Assembly: GCA_050485385.1 (NCBI GenBank)
Contig: JBJHBG010000004.1
Coordinates: forward strand, 1 to 64,000
Origin: RECO01 sp050485385
GTDB taxonomy: Bacteria > Pseudomonadota > Alphaproteobacteria > Geminicoccales > Geminicoccaceae
DNA: 64,000 nucleotides
Direction: 5' to 3'
In this document: positions 50,404 through 59,028 of the stretch, piece after piece
Numbering within the stretch: the stretch's first letter is position 1
Layout: every line of letters begins with the position of its first letter
Translations under genes and position numbers: made by a program
The notes under the pieces: model-generated
What the model was told of the DNA's origin: nothing
Databases searched by the model: none
What the model saw: the letters and a program-made list of their open reading frames with translations, nothing else

Positions 50404-53337
50404 ATGACGGGAGAGCTCATCGGCCAGCTGATCCTCTGGCTCGTGGTCGCGGTGGTCGGCATCGCCATCGTCTACTGGGTGATGCAGTGGCTCTACCGGC
50501 GCTCGACCAAGGAGGTCGCCTTCGTCCGCACGGGCTTCCTCGGCGAGAAGGTGGTGATCGACGGCGGCGCCTTCGTCTGGCCGATCGTCCACGACATCAC
50601 GCCCGTCAACATGAACGTGCTGCCGCTCGCAGTCGCCCGTACCCAGGGCGACGCGCTGATCACCAAGGACCGCATGCGAGTCGACGTCGAGGCCGAGTTC
50701 TACGTGCGGGTGCGCCCGGCCAAGGATGCCGTGGCGATGGCGGCATCCACCCTCGGCCGGCGGACGCTGGAGCCGGAACGGCTGCATGCGCTCTTGTCGG
50801 GCAAGTTCGAGAGTGCGCTCCGTGCCGTCGCCGCCGAGATGGACATGGCGGAGATGCACGAGAACCGGGGACGCTACGTTGCCCGGGTGAAGGAGGCGGC
50901 GCAGGAGGACTTGACCCGCAACGGCCTGGAAGTCGAGAGCGTCGCCATCCTCGATCTCGACCAGACCGCCCTCGAATACTTCAACCCGTCCAATCGGTTC
51001 GACGCCGAGGGCCTGACCGCGCTGATCAAGGACATCGAGGCCAGGCGCAAGCTCAGGAACGACATCGAGCAGGAGACGATGATCCTGATCCGCGCCCGCA
51101 ACCTCGAGGCCGAGAAGCAGGCGCTCGACATCGAGCGGGAGAGCGAGGCGGCGCGGCTGGAGCAGGAGCGCGAGGTCGAGTTCCGCCGCGCCCAGCAGCG
51201 GGCGGAGTTGGCGAAGGAGCGGGCCAACCGCGAGACCGAGGCCGAAGAAGCGCAGATCACGGCCCGCGAAGCCGTCGAAAAGGCCAGGATCGCCAACGAG
51301 CGCACCATCGCCGAGGCGCGCATCGCCTCCGAGCGCGAGATCCGCAGCCGTGAGATCGCGCGGCAAAAGGCGGTCGACGGCGAGGAGATCGCCGCCCGCG
51401 AGGAGGTGGAGAAGGCCCGCATCCTCCAGGAACGGGCGCTGCGGGAAGCGCGGATCGAGAACGAGCAGGAGACCCAGGCCCGCGAGATCGCGCGGGTGAA
51501 GACGATCGAGGCGGCCGAGATCGCCGCGCGCGAGGCCACCGAACGGGCACGCATCGCCCAGGAAAAGGCCGTCGTGGAGGCGCGTATCGCCAAGGAGCGC
51601 GAGACCCAGACGGCCGAGATCGAGCGGCAGCGGACGGTCGAGCAGGCCGAGATCGCCGCGCGCGAGGAGACCGAGAAGGCACGGATGGCGCAGACGCTGG
51701 TCTTGAACCAGACCCGCATCCGCGGCGAGGAGGACATCCGCCGGCGCGAGATCGAGCGCCAGCGGGGGCTGGAGGAGGCCGAGATCGCGGCGCGCGAGGC
51801 GACCGAACGGCTCCGCATCGCCCAGGCCGCCGAGGTCAACGAGGCGCGGATCGCCGAGGACCGGCGCATCCGCGAGTTGGAGATCGAGCGGACCAAGGCC
51901 GTCGAGGCGGCGGAGATCGCGGCCGGCCAAGCGATCGAGGCGGCACGCATCGCCCGCGAGAAGACGTTGAAGGTCGACCGTATCGAGGCCGAGGAGACGA
52001 CGAGCGAACGCGAGATCGCGCGCAACAAGGCCGTCGACGAGGCGCGCGTCGCCGCCGAGGAGGCGGTCGAGGCCGCGCGCATCGCCCAGCGCCTCGAGCT
52101 GGACGCCCAGCGCATCGCCGCCGAGCAGGCCACGCGCGCGCGGGAGATCGCCCGGCAGAAGGCGCTGGACGCCGAGCGGATCGCCGCCGAGGAAGCCACG
52201 CGCGCACGCGAGATCGTGCGCGACCGGGAGGTGGAGGCGGCCGAGATCGCGCGGCGCGAAGCGATCGAGCGCGCCCGTGTCGTCGCCGAATTGAAGCTGG
52301 AAGAGGAGCGGATCGCCAGCCAACAGACCCGCGAGGTCACCGACATCGAACGCCGCCGGGCGGTCGAGGCGGCCGATCAGGCGCGAATCGTGGCGCTTGC
52401 CGACGAACGGCGGAAGGTGGCGGCGGCCGATGCCAGCGTGAAGCAGGCCGAGATCGCCGCGCAGCGCGAGGTGGAGACCGCCGACGTCGAGCGCGAGCGT
52501 GCCGTCGAGGCGGCGCGGCTGGAACGGCGCCGCTCGCTGGAGCAGCTCGAGATCGCGAGGGTGCAGGCGCTGCGCGAGGCCGAGATCGAGAGCCGGGAGG
52601 ACGTGGAGCGCGCGCGTGTCGCGTCGGAGCGCCAGCTCGACGAGATCCGCATCGACTACGAGACGGTGCGCCGCAAGCTGGAGGTCGAGCGCGAGAAGGT
52701 CGTCGAAACCGAACAGATGGAAAAGGCCATCGCACTCTACAAGAAGTCGCTGGAGGAATCGGCCGCCCGCGCCGAGGCGGACACCGCACGCGCCCGCGCC
52801 GCCGAGGCCGAGGAACGCATCACCACGGTGCGCGAGACCGAGCAGGCGGCTCGCCGCAAGTCGATCGACGTGATGCTGGCGGAGAAGGCAGCGGCGGAAG
52901 CGAAGCTGATCGCCGAGGCGGAGAAGGTGCGAGCAGCGGTCGAGGCCGAGGCGCAGAAGCTCTTGAACGAGGCCGAGAACGTGCTGACCAACCCGGCCCG
53001 CTCGTCGCTGTTCCGCCGCAAGCTCCTGGAGCACGTCGAGGGCATCGTCGCTGCCTCGGTCAAGCCGCTGGAGAAGATCCAGGACATCCGGATCATGCAG
53101 CTCGACGGCATGGGCGGCAGCAGCGGCCGCGACGGCAGCCCGACCGACGAGGTGATCAACTCGGCCTTGCGCTACCGGGTGCAGGCGCCGCTCATCGACA
53201 GCCTGCTCTCCGACATCGGCATCGAGGGGGGGACCCTGTCGCGGCAGCAGGGCCTGATCCGCGAGGCGTCGGACATGCAGCGCATCGCCAACGAGGCGAA
53301 GAAGGCCGCACCCAAGCCGGACGGGGAGAAGACGTAG
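50404..53337 (+). CDS. Giant flotillin-like membrane protein with hendecad coiled coil
   Basis: A 977-residue protein. One membrane segment (about 9-30) is followed by a prohibitin/flotillin domain (about 35-205: VIDGGAFVWPIVHDI, TKDRMRVDVEAEFYVRV, TRNGLEVESVAI). A charged coiled coil then covers roughly 210-900, of which 283-656 is a regular 44-residue repeat. The end (about 945-965) has a less charged segment. Bacterial flotillins are about 450-700 residues, so this one is very long. Flotillins scaffold membrane microdomains; here one may hold the transporter or the molybdenum enzyme at the membrane. It starts after GGGAGGG, 21 bases behind the PEP-hydrolase-like gene, and abuts the next gene. 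Confidence 0.88.
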   Translation: MTGELIGQLILWLVVAVVGIAIVYWVMQWLYRRSTKEVAFVRTGFLGEKVVIDGGAFVWPIVHDITPVNMNVLPLAVARTQGDALITKDRMRVDVEAEFYVRVRPAKDAVAMAASTLGRRTLEPERLHALLSGKFESALRAVAAEMDMAEMHENRGRYVARVKEAAQEDLTRNGLEVESVAILDLDQTALEYFNPSNRFDAEGLTALIKDIEARRKLRNDIEQETMILIRARNLEAEKQALDIERESEAARLEQEREVEFRRAQQRAELAKERANRETEAEEAQITAREAVEKARIANERTIAEARIASEREIRSREIARQKAVDGEEIAAREEVEKARILQERALREARIENEQETQAREIARVKTIEAAEIAAREATERARIAQEKAVVEARIAKERETQTAEIERQRTVEQAEIAAREETEKARMAQTLVLNQTRIRGEEDIRRREIERQRGLEEAEIAAREATERLRIAQAAEVNEARIAEDRRIRELEIERTKAVEAAEIAAGQAIEAARIAREKTLKVDRIEAEETTSEREIARNKAVDEARVAAEEAVEAARIAQRLELDAQRIAAEQATRAREIARQKALDAERIAAEEATRAREIVRDREVEAAEIARREAIERARVVAELKLEEERIASQQTREVTDIERRRAVEAADQARIVALADERRKVAAADASVKQAEIAAQREVETADVERERAVEAARLERRRSLEQLEIARVQALREAEIESREDVERARVASERQLDEIRIDYETVRRKLEVEREKVVETEQMEKAIALYKKSLEESAARAEADTARARAAEAEERITTVRETEQAARRKSIDVMLAEKAAAEAKLIAEAEKVRAAVEAEAQKLLNEAENVLTNPARSSLFRRKLLEHVEGIVAASVKPLEKIQDIRIMQLDGMGGSSGRDGSPTDEVINSALRYRVQAPLIDSLLSDIGIEGGTLSRQQGLIREASDMQRIANEAKKAAPKPDGEKT
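51250..52371 (+). repeat. 44-codon tandem repeats (4 x 11) in the flotillin-like gene
   Basis: Residues 283-656 divide into eight 44-residue units and one 22-residue half unit (591-612) with no residue left over. Each unit is four 11-mers beginning with a pattern like A-E/R-I-A; unit 3 starts AEIAAREATER and continues ARIAQEKAVVE. The period at DNA level is 33/132 bases, but the bases have diverged while the amino-acid pattern is kept. Confidence 0.9.
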
Positions 53338-53775
53338 ATGCCGCGCGTCTACACCTCGTCCGTGCTCGACGCGCCGACCGCCAAGGTCTGGGAGCGCATC
53401 CGCGACTTCAATGCGCTCCCCCGCTGGCATCCGCGCATCCGCGACAGCCGGATCGAGAACGGCGAGCCGGCCGACCGGGTGGGCTGCGTGCGCGACTTCC
53501 ACCTCCAGAACGGCGACCGCATCCGCGAGCGGCTGTTGGGCCTCTCCGACTACGACTACTTCTGCACCTACGCGATCCTCGAAAGCCCGATGCCGCTCAC
53601 CGACTACGTGGCGACGCTCAGGCTCACGCCGATCACCGACGGCGATCGGACGTTCGCCGAATGGTCCGCCGAGTTCGACTGCGCGCCCGAGGTCGCCGCC
53701 GACCTCGTCGCCGGCATCGGCCAGAACGTGTTCCAGGCGGGCTTCGATGCGCTCAAGCGGCAGCTGGCGGGCTGA
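53338..53775 (+). CDS. SRPBCC-family protein (copy 1)
   Basis: A 145-residue helix-grip protein (START/polyketide-cyclase type). The N-terminal strand VYTSSVLDAPTAKVWERIRDF is followed by WHPRIRDSRIENGE and the family-typical GCVRDFHLQNGDRIRERLLGLSD and YAILESPMPLTDYVATLRL. The ATG directly follows the flotillin stop. SRPBCC proteins bind hydrophobic ligands; in cox-type operons the relative CoxG helps anchor the enzyme to the membrane. Either role would fit. Confidence 0.88.
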   Translation: MPRVYTSSVLDAPTAKVWERIRDFNALPRWHPRIRDSRIENGEPADRVGCVRDFHLQNGDRIRERLLGLSDYDYFCTYAILESPMPLTDYVATLRLTPITDGDRTFAEWSAEFDCAPEVAADLVAGIGQNVFQAGFDALKRQLAG

Positions 53776-53778
53776 GCC

Positions 53779-54228
53779 ATGGTGAAGGTGGTCAAGAGCA
53801 CCGTCCTGGATGCGCCCGTCGAGGCGGCGTGGGCCGTGCTCCGCGACTTCAACGGGCACGACCGCTGGCATCCCATCGTCGCCGACAGCGTGGTCGATCA
53901 CGGCTGGCCCTCGGATCGCGTCGGCTGCGTCCGCCGCTTCCACCTGCAAGACGGCGCCGAGTTGCGCGAGCAACTGCTGACCCTGTCGGACGCCGACATG
54001 GCCTTCTCCTACTGCCTGTTGGAGACGCCGGTGCCGCTCTTGAACTACGTGGCGCACGTGCGCCTCGCCCCCGTGACCGACGGCGACCGCACGTTCTGGC
54101 ATTGGGAGTCGCGCTTCGACACGCCGCGCGGGCGCGAGGACGAGCTGCGCCTGATGGTGGCGGAGAACGTCTATCAGGCGGGCTTCGACGCCATCCGCGC
54201 CCATCTCCAAGCGGAGGGCGGGCGATGA
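53779..54228 (+). CDS. SRPBCC-family protein (copy 2)
   Basis: A 149-residue paralogue of the preceding protein (KSTVLDAPVEAAWAVLRDFN, HDRWHPIVADSVVDHG, GCVRRFHLQDGAELREQLLTLSD, LLETPVPLLNYVAHVRL). It begins three bases after the first copy and overlaps the FAD-subunit gene (ATGA, 54225-54228). The near-identical spacing of motifs points to tandem duplication; divergence across the proteins suggests distinct ligands or a heterodimer. Confidence 0.88.
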   Translation: MVKVVKSTVLDAPVEAAWAVLRDFNGHDRWHPIVADSVVDHGWPSDRVGCVRRFHLQDGAELREQLLTLSDADMAFSYCLLETPVPLLNYVAHVRLAPVTDGDRTFWHWESRFDTPRGREDELRLMVAENVYQAGFDAIRAHLQAEGGR

Positions 54229-55019
54229 CGGTGACCGTCGAGACGTACGCCTCCCTCGCCGAGGCGGCGCGGGCGCTGGGCTCGGGTGCGGCCTATCTCG
54301 GCGGCGGCACCATCGTCATGCGCGCGGTCAACGCCGGCACGGCGCCCGCCCGCATCGTCCGCGCGACCGACCCGGCGCTGCGCGAGGTGCGGGTGGCGGG
54401 CGATACCGTCAGCCTCGGCGCCGGCGTCACCATGCACGACGTGCTGGCGCGGGCGGAACTCGCCTTCCTGCACCCGGTCGCCCGCGCCGTCGGCGGCCCG
54501 CAGGTGCGCCACATGGCGACCGTCGGCGGCAATCTGTTCGCGCCGCACCCCTATGGCGACTTCGCAACGGCGCTCTTGGCGCTGGGCGCCAGGGTGGTGA
54601 TGGCGGGCCAGGGCGGCGCTCGGCCGCTCGACGACCTCCTGCGCGACCGCGCCCGCGGCCGGCTGGTGGCGGCGGTCGAGTTGCCGCGCCCGCGCGAGGG
54701 TAGCTTCAGCTTTCACAAGGTCAGCCGCATCAAGCCCAAGGGGGTCGCCGTGCTGTCGGTCGCGGCCCTGCTGCCGCGGGATGGCGGACGTATCCGCGGA
54801 GCCAGGGTCGCCTGGGGGGCGATGGCACCGGCGCCGATGCGAGGCGCTGCCGTGGAACGGGTACTCGAAGGCCAGACGCTGGATGCCGCCACCATCGCCC
54901 GCGCCGCAGAGGTGGCAGCCGAGGGGCTGCAGCCGCCGACCGATCCGCTGGCGTCCGCTTGGTATCGCCGCGAAGTGGCCGGGGTGCATCTCCGGCGGCT
55001 CCTGGAGCGCCTGTCATGA
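54225..55019 (+). CDS. Molybdenum hydroxylase FAD subunit (CoxM/XdhB type)
   Basis: A 264-residue FAD-binding subunit of the xanthine dehydrogenase/CO dehydrogenase family. The first flavin motif is AAYLGGGTIVMRAVN near residue 23, the second is MATVGGNLFAPHPYGDF near residue 98, and the C-terminal domain ends RREVAGVHLRRLLERL. It passes electrons from the iron-sulfur subunit to an acceptor. It overlaps both neighbours by four bases. Confidence 0.92.
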   Translation: MTVTVETYASLAEAARALGSGAAYLGGGTIVMRAVNAGTAPARIVRATDPALREVRVAGDTVSLGAGVTMHDVLARAELAFLHPVARAVGGPQVRHMATVGGNLFAPHPYGDFATALLALGARVVMAGQGGARPLDDLLRDRARGRLVAAVELPRPREGSFSFHKVSRIKPKGVAVLSVAALLPRDGGRIRGARVAWGAMAPAPMRGAAVERVLEGQTLDAATIARAAEVAAEGLQPPTDPLASAWYRREVAGVHLRRLLERLS

Positions 55020-55489
55020 AGAAGCCCGTCACCTTTACGCTCAACGGGGCGCCCAAGGCGGCCTTCACCGAGGACGGGCAGAACCTGCTCGACTTCCTCC
55101 GCCGCGAGGTCGGCGACCTGACACCGAAATATGGCTGCGGCCAGGGCACCTGCGGCGCCTGCACGGTCACGCTCGACGGCGCGGTGCACCTCGCCTGCCT
55201 CGTTCTGGCGGAAACGGTGGCGGGTCGCAGTGTCGGCACCGCCGCCGGCCTCGCCCGCGGCGCCGAGCTGCATCCCTTGCAGGAGGCGTTCATGGAGGGG
55301 TTCGCCGCGCAGTGCGGCTATTGCACGCCGGGCATGCTGGTTTCGGCCAAGGCCCTGCTCGACCGCAACCCCAACCCCAGCCGCGACGAGGTGGTGGAGG
55401 CGATCTCGGGCAATCTCTGCCGCTGCACCGGCTACGAGCCGATCATCGAGGCGATCCTCGCCGTCGCCGGGCGGAGGGCCAGCGCATGA
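55016..55489 (+). CDS. Molybdenum hydroxylase 2Fe-2S subunit (CoxS/XdhC type)
   Basis: A 157-residue electron-transfer subunit with two [2Fe-2S] sites. The plant-type N-terminal cluster is CGQGTCGACTV plus LACL; the C-terminal cluster is AAQCGYCTPGM and NLCRCTGYEPI. All eight cysteines are present. The ATG at 55016 overlaps the FAD-subunit stop; a longer upstream start in the same frame has no homology. Electrons run from the Mo site through this subunit to FAD. Confidence 0.95.
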   Translation: MKKPVTFTLNGAPKAAFTEDGQNLLDFLRREVGDLTPKYGCGQGTCGACTVTLDGAVHLACLVLAETVAGRSVGTAAGLARGAELHPLQEAFMEGFAAQCGYCTPGMLVSAKALLDRNPNPSRDEVVEAISGNLCRCTGYEPIIEAILAVAGRRASA

Positions 55490-57123
55490 GCGGCGGCATC
55501 GAGTTCAGGAAGGACCTCTTCGCCGACGAGCGGGACGACGACCTCAACGAGATCGGCAAGCCGACCCGGCGCCAGGACATCCAGGGCCACGTCACCGGCC
55601 GTTCGCCCTTCTACGACGACCACCTGTTCGACGGGCTCCTACACGTCCGCTGCGCCCGCTCGCCGCACCACCACGCCCGCATCCGCCGCATCGACACGAG
55701 CGAGGCCGAGCGCAGCCCCGGCGTGGTCCGCGTGCTGACGGGCCGCGACGTGCCCACCAACCTCAACACGCTGTTGAGCCTGCTCGACTTCGGCATCGAC
55801 GACGAGCCGATCCTGGCGGAGACCAAGGTCGCCTATGCGGGCGAGCCGGTGGCGGCCGTCATCGCCGAGACCGAGGCTCAGGCCCGCGCGGCGGTGGCCA
55901 AGGTGCGCGTCGACTGGGAGGTGCTGCCGCACGTGCTCGACGTGGAAGAGGCGATCCGGCCGGGCGCACCCGTCGTCTGCCCGCCCTACCCCCAGAACAA
56001 GTTCGTCTATCACGGGCGCTACGACCATCAAAAGCTGCGCTACGGCGACGTCGCGGCGGCGTTCGCTGCCGCCGACCACGTCGTCCGAGGGCGCTATCAG
56101 ATGTCGCCCATCGAGCAGGCGCCGATCGAGACCTGCGGTGCCATCGCCGCCCCGGAGCAGGACGGCCGCTACGTCTGCTACACCTCGACCCAGGCGCTGT
56201 TCTTCTCGCTCGGCACGGCCGCCAAGGTCTTGAGCACGCCGTCCTCCAAGCTGCACTTCATCGGCGGCACCGTCGGCGGCGGCTTCGGCGGCAAGGTCGA
56301 TTCCGTCCACGAGCCCGTCGCCATCCTCGCCGCCATGCAGACCGGTCGGCCCTGCAAGTTCATGTGGGACCGCGAGGAGGAGATGCAGGTCGGCGCGCCG
56401 CGCGGTGCCGAGCGCTGGTACATCGAGGATGCGGTCATGAAGGACGGCCGCATCACCGCCCGGCGCTTTCGGGGCTACTTCGATGCCGGCGCCTACACCC
56501 GGCTCTCGTCCTACGCCATCATCAAGGGCGTCGGCCACCTGCCGGGACCGTACACCATCCCGAACGTCAGGGCCGACGTCTTTTGCGTCTACACCAACCG
56601 CACGCCGGCCACGGCCATGCGCGGCTTCGGCATCACCGGCGTCGACTTCGCCATCGAGGCGCACATGGACAAGGTGGCCGAAGCGGTGGGGATGGACCCG
56701 ATCGAGCTGCGCATCCTGAACGCCTATCGCGACGGCGACATGAAGGCCCACCGCCGCGAGGCCAAGAACTGCGCCTTGATCGAGTGCTGCCAAGTGGTCG
56801 CCCAAAAGGCCGGGGTGAAGCTCTCGCCCGAAGCCCTCGCCGCCGCCTCCACCAAGGGCGGGGGCGGCGAGCGCGGCCGTCTGCCGGCCTTCACCGCAAC
56901 CGATCAGGAGGGCCGCGTCGAGGGCTTCGACACCGGCAGCTATGCGCGGAAGGGCAGGCCGCGGCCCACGGCGCCGACCATGCCAGCCGCCACCCCGCCA
57001 CGCCCGGCGCCGGCCGCTACGACGCCGCCCCCACCCCCGCCGCCGGCGCAGCCGCCACAGCCGGGGCCGGCGCGTTCCGGGGCGATGCGCTTTTCCTCCA
57101 TCTCCGGCTTCAGGAGGCGCTGA
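55486..57123 (+). CDS. Molybdenum hydroxylase large subunit, N-terminal part, with proline-rich tail
   Basis: A 545-residue protein equal to the first two thirds of an XDH-family molybdopterin subunit. GKPTRRQDIQGHVTGRSPFYDD starts the a/b-hammerhead domain, VGGGFGGKVD near residue 265 and AMRGFGITGVDFAIEAHMDKVAEAVGMDP near residue 380 contact the cofactor. It ends after NAYRDGDMKAH with a tail of about 50 residues rich in proline (PPPPPPPAQPPQP), absent from normal subunits. The AMRGFG block is the xanthine/aldehyde-type motif; the CO-dehydrogenase motif with active-site cysteine is missing, so it is not a CO dehydrogenase. The remainder is on the next gene. Confidence 0.9.
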   Translation: MSGGIEFRKDLFADERDDDLNEIGKPTRRQDIQGHVTGRSPFYDDHLFDGLLHVRCARSPHHHARIRRIDTSEAERSPGVVRVLTGRDVPTNLNTLLSLLDFGIDDEPILAETKVAYAGEPVAAVIAETEAQARAAVAKVRVDWEVLPHVLDVEEAIRPGAPVVCPPYPQNKFVYHGRYDHQKLRYGDVAAAFAAADHVVRGRYQMSPIEQAPIETCGAIAAPEQDGRYVCYTSTQALFFSLGTAAKVLSTPSSKLHFIGGTVGGGFGGKVDSVHEPVAILAAMQTGRPCKFMWDREEEMQVGAPRGAERWYIEDAVMKDGRITARRFRGYFDAGAYTRLSSYAIIKGVGHLPGPYTIPNVRADVFCVYTNRTPATAMRGFGITGVDFAIEAHMDKVAEAVGMDPIELRILNAYRDGDMKAHRREAKNCALIECCQVVAQKAGVKLSPEALAAASTKGGGGERGRLPAFTATDQEGRVEGFDTGSYARKGRPRPTAPTMPAATPPRPAPAATTPPPPPPPAQPPQPGPARSGAMRFSSISGFRRR

Positions 57124-57125
57124 CC

Positions 57126-58148
57126 ATGGCGCTCCACCGCGGTCGCGGCTTTGCCGCCATCAACTACCCCATCGGCATGAACCTCGGGGGCGACCCGTCG
57201 CAGGCGCTGGTCCACTCCAACCCCGACGGCAAGTTCACCGTGGCCTTGTCCTCCATCGACCTCGGCCAGGGGATGAAGTCGGTGACCCGGCAGATCGCCG
57301 CCGAGACGCTCGGGGTGCCGGTCGCGGACGTCTACGTCGACACCGCCGACAGCGATACCGGCCCCCACTGCATGGGCAGCTTCGCCAGCCGCGGCACGCA
57401 TCGGGTCGGCAACGCCGTGATCCAGGCGGCCAAGGAGGCGCGCCAGGTGATGCTGGAAGCGGCGGCCGAGGAGATGGAGGTGGACGCCGCCGACCTCGTC
57501 ACCGACGGGCGCGGCAACATCCACGTCAAGGGCGCGCCCTCGCGTTCGATCACGACGATGGCCGCGGCGCAAGCGGCGCAGTTCAAGCAGGGCCGCACCG
57601 TCGCCGGGCGCGGCATCTTCCTCATTCCCTTGAGCGAGGTCGATCCCGAGACCGGCGAGATGACGCCGGTCTCCTGCTTCGCCCATGCCGCCATGCTGGT
57701 CGAGGTCGAGGTCGACGACGAGACCGGCGAGGTGGCGATGGTCGACATGCAGTCGGCCTACGAGGTCGGCCGCGCGCTCAACCCGAAGCTCGTCGAGCAG
57801 CAGCTCAGGGGCGGCGCCTGGATGGGCACGAGCCACGCCGCGTGGGAGACGACGGAGCCCTACTACCCCGACCGCGCCCACGGCCCCGTCGACTTCAACC
57901 ACTACCTGATGCCGGGACCGGGCGACCTTGCCCCGCACCACATCAGCGTGCTGGAGCGACCGGCGCCGGACGGCCCCTTCGGCGGCAAGGGGCCGGGCGA
58001 GATGTGCGCCAACCCGGTGCTGCCGGCGGTGGTGAACGCCGTCTACGACGCCGTCGGCGTGCGTATCGACGAGCTGCCGGTGACGCCCGAGAAGGTCTTG
58101 CGCGCGCTGAAGGCGCAGGGCGGGGCGAAGCCGCGGCGCCGGCTCTGA
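57126..58148 (+). CDS. Molybdenum hydroxylase large subunit, C-terminal part
   Basis: A 340-residue protein equal to the last third of the large subunit, beginning at the point where the other part stops (RGRGFAAINYPIGMN). Motifs are VALSSIDLGQGMKSVTRQIAAE, CMGSFASRGTHRVGNAV and the catalytic-glutamate loop GGKGPGEMCANPVLPAVVNAV near residue 290. It is separated from the first part by a stop and two bases, with its own ATG. Split large subunits are known in nicotinate dehydrogenase-type enzymes, so the pair probably assembles into one active site. Confidence 0.92.
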   Translation: MALHRGRGFAAINYPIGMNLGGDPSQALVHSNPDGKFTVALSSIDLGQGMKSVTRQIAAETLGVPVADVYVDTADSDTGPHCMGSFASRGTHRVGNAVIQAAKEARQVMLEAAAEEMEVDAADLVTDGRGNIHVKGAPSRSITTMAAAQAAQFKQGRTVAGRGIFLIPLSEVDPETGEMTPVSCFAHAAMLVEVEVDDETGEVAMVDMQSAYEVGRALNPKLVEQQLRGGAWMGTSHAAWETTEPYYPDRAHGPVDFNHYLMPGPGDLAPHHISVLERPAPDGPFGGKGPGEMCANPVLPAVVNAVYDAVGVRIDELPVTPEKVLRALKAQGGAKPRRRL

Positions 58149-58149
58149 C

Positions 58150-59028
58150 ATGCCCGTCCGGCGATCCATCCTCGGCATCGACGGCCCCGAGCCCTTGGCG
58201 CGGGGACTGCTCGATGCCCAGTACGTCGCCGACGAGGGGCTTTCGACCACAGCCTATCTGGCCCTGGCCCTGGGCAAGCCCCTCCTGCTCGAGGGCTCGC
58301 CCGGCGTCGGCAAGACCGAGGCGGCCAAGGCCATCGCGTCCGTGCTCGGCCGCGAGTTGGTACGCCTCCAATGCTACGAGGGCATCGACGCGGCGGCCGC
58401 CCTCTACGAGTGGAACTTCCCCCGCCAGATGCTGGCGATCCGTCAGGCGGGCGACGGCTACGTCAACCTGTACGCCGACGACTTCCTGATCGCCCGCCCG
58501 TTGCTGCTGGCGTTGCAGGCGCCGCGCGAGCGGGTGCTCTTGATCGACGAGATCGACCGTGCCGACCCCGAGTTCGAGGCGTTCCTGCTCGAGTTCCTCT
58601 CCGACTTCGCCATCTCCATCCCCGAGCGCGGCACGGTGCGGGCGGGCGAGCCGCCGGTCGTCATCCTCACCTCCAACCGCACCCGCGAACTGCACGAAGC
58701 GCTCCGGCGACGCTGCGTCTATCACTGGATCGGCTATCCCGACCCCGCGCTCGAGGCCCGGATCGTGACCATGCGCGCCTCGACCGTGGCGCACGACACG
58801 GCAAGGCGCGTGGTCGCCGCCGTCGGGCGGCTGCGGGCCGAGCCCCTGGCCAAGCCGCCGGGCGTCGCCGAGACGGTGGAATGGGCCGAGGCGGCGACGC
58901 TCCTCCACCAGCAGGGCGCCCCCTGGCCCGCCGCCTTCGCCCGCGCCATCGGCGTGGCCTTGAAGGACCAGGACGACCTCGCCTGGGTCACTCCCCGGCT
59001 GGACGCGCTGATCGGGGATGCGGCATGA
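58150..59028 (+). CDS. MoxR-type AAA+ ATPase (CoxD-like maturation factor)
   Basis: A 292-residue AAA+ ATPase. Walker A is LLEGSPGVGKTEAAKA near residue 41, Walker B VLLIDEIDRADPEFEAFLLEFL near residue 125 and sensor VVILTSNRTRELHEALRRRC. Together with the VWA protein that overlaps it, it matches CoxD/CoxE, which in carboxydotrophs mature the Mo active site. It probably remodels or loads this hydroxylase. It begins one base after the large-subunit stop. Confidence 0.92.
   Translation: MPVRRSILGIDGPEPLARGLLDAQYVADEGLSTTAYLALALGKPLLLEGSPGVGKTEAAKAIASVLGRELVRLQCYEGIDAAAALYEWNFPRQMLAIRQAGDGYVNLYADDFLIARPLLLALQAPRERVLLIDEIDRADPEFEAFLLEFLSDFAISIPERGTVRAGEPPVVILTSNRTRELHEALRRRCVYHWIGYPDPALEARIVTMRASTVAHDTARRVVAAVGRLRAEPLAKPPGVAETVEWAEAATLLHQQGAPWPAAFARAIGVALKDQDDLAWVTPRLDALIGDAA

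Noticed and set aside
51250..52371. Regularly spaced 33/132-base repeats that could suggest a CRISPR-like or minisatellite array
   Set aside because: The repeats are conserved as protein (A-E-I-A pattern) but variable as DNA, have no spacers and lie within an open frame.
49198..54210. A 1670-codon open frame on the minus strand
   Set aside because: It is antisense to the PEP-hydrolase-like, flotillin and SRPBCC genes, which have clear domains. It arises from high GC content and the repeated codons of the coiled coil.
55486..57123. Frameshift pseudogene at the end of the Mo-hydroxylase N-terminal part
   Set aside because: The next gene starts cleanly with its own ATG two bases after the stop, both parts keep all motifs, and split subunits exist in the family. 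A sequencing error is not fully excluded.
55486..58148. Identification of the Mo enzyme as CO dehydrogenase
   Set aside because: The large subunit lacks the CoxL active-site cysteine motif and has AMRGFG of xanthine/aldehyde-type enzymes, although CoxD/CoxE-like genes are present.
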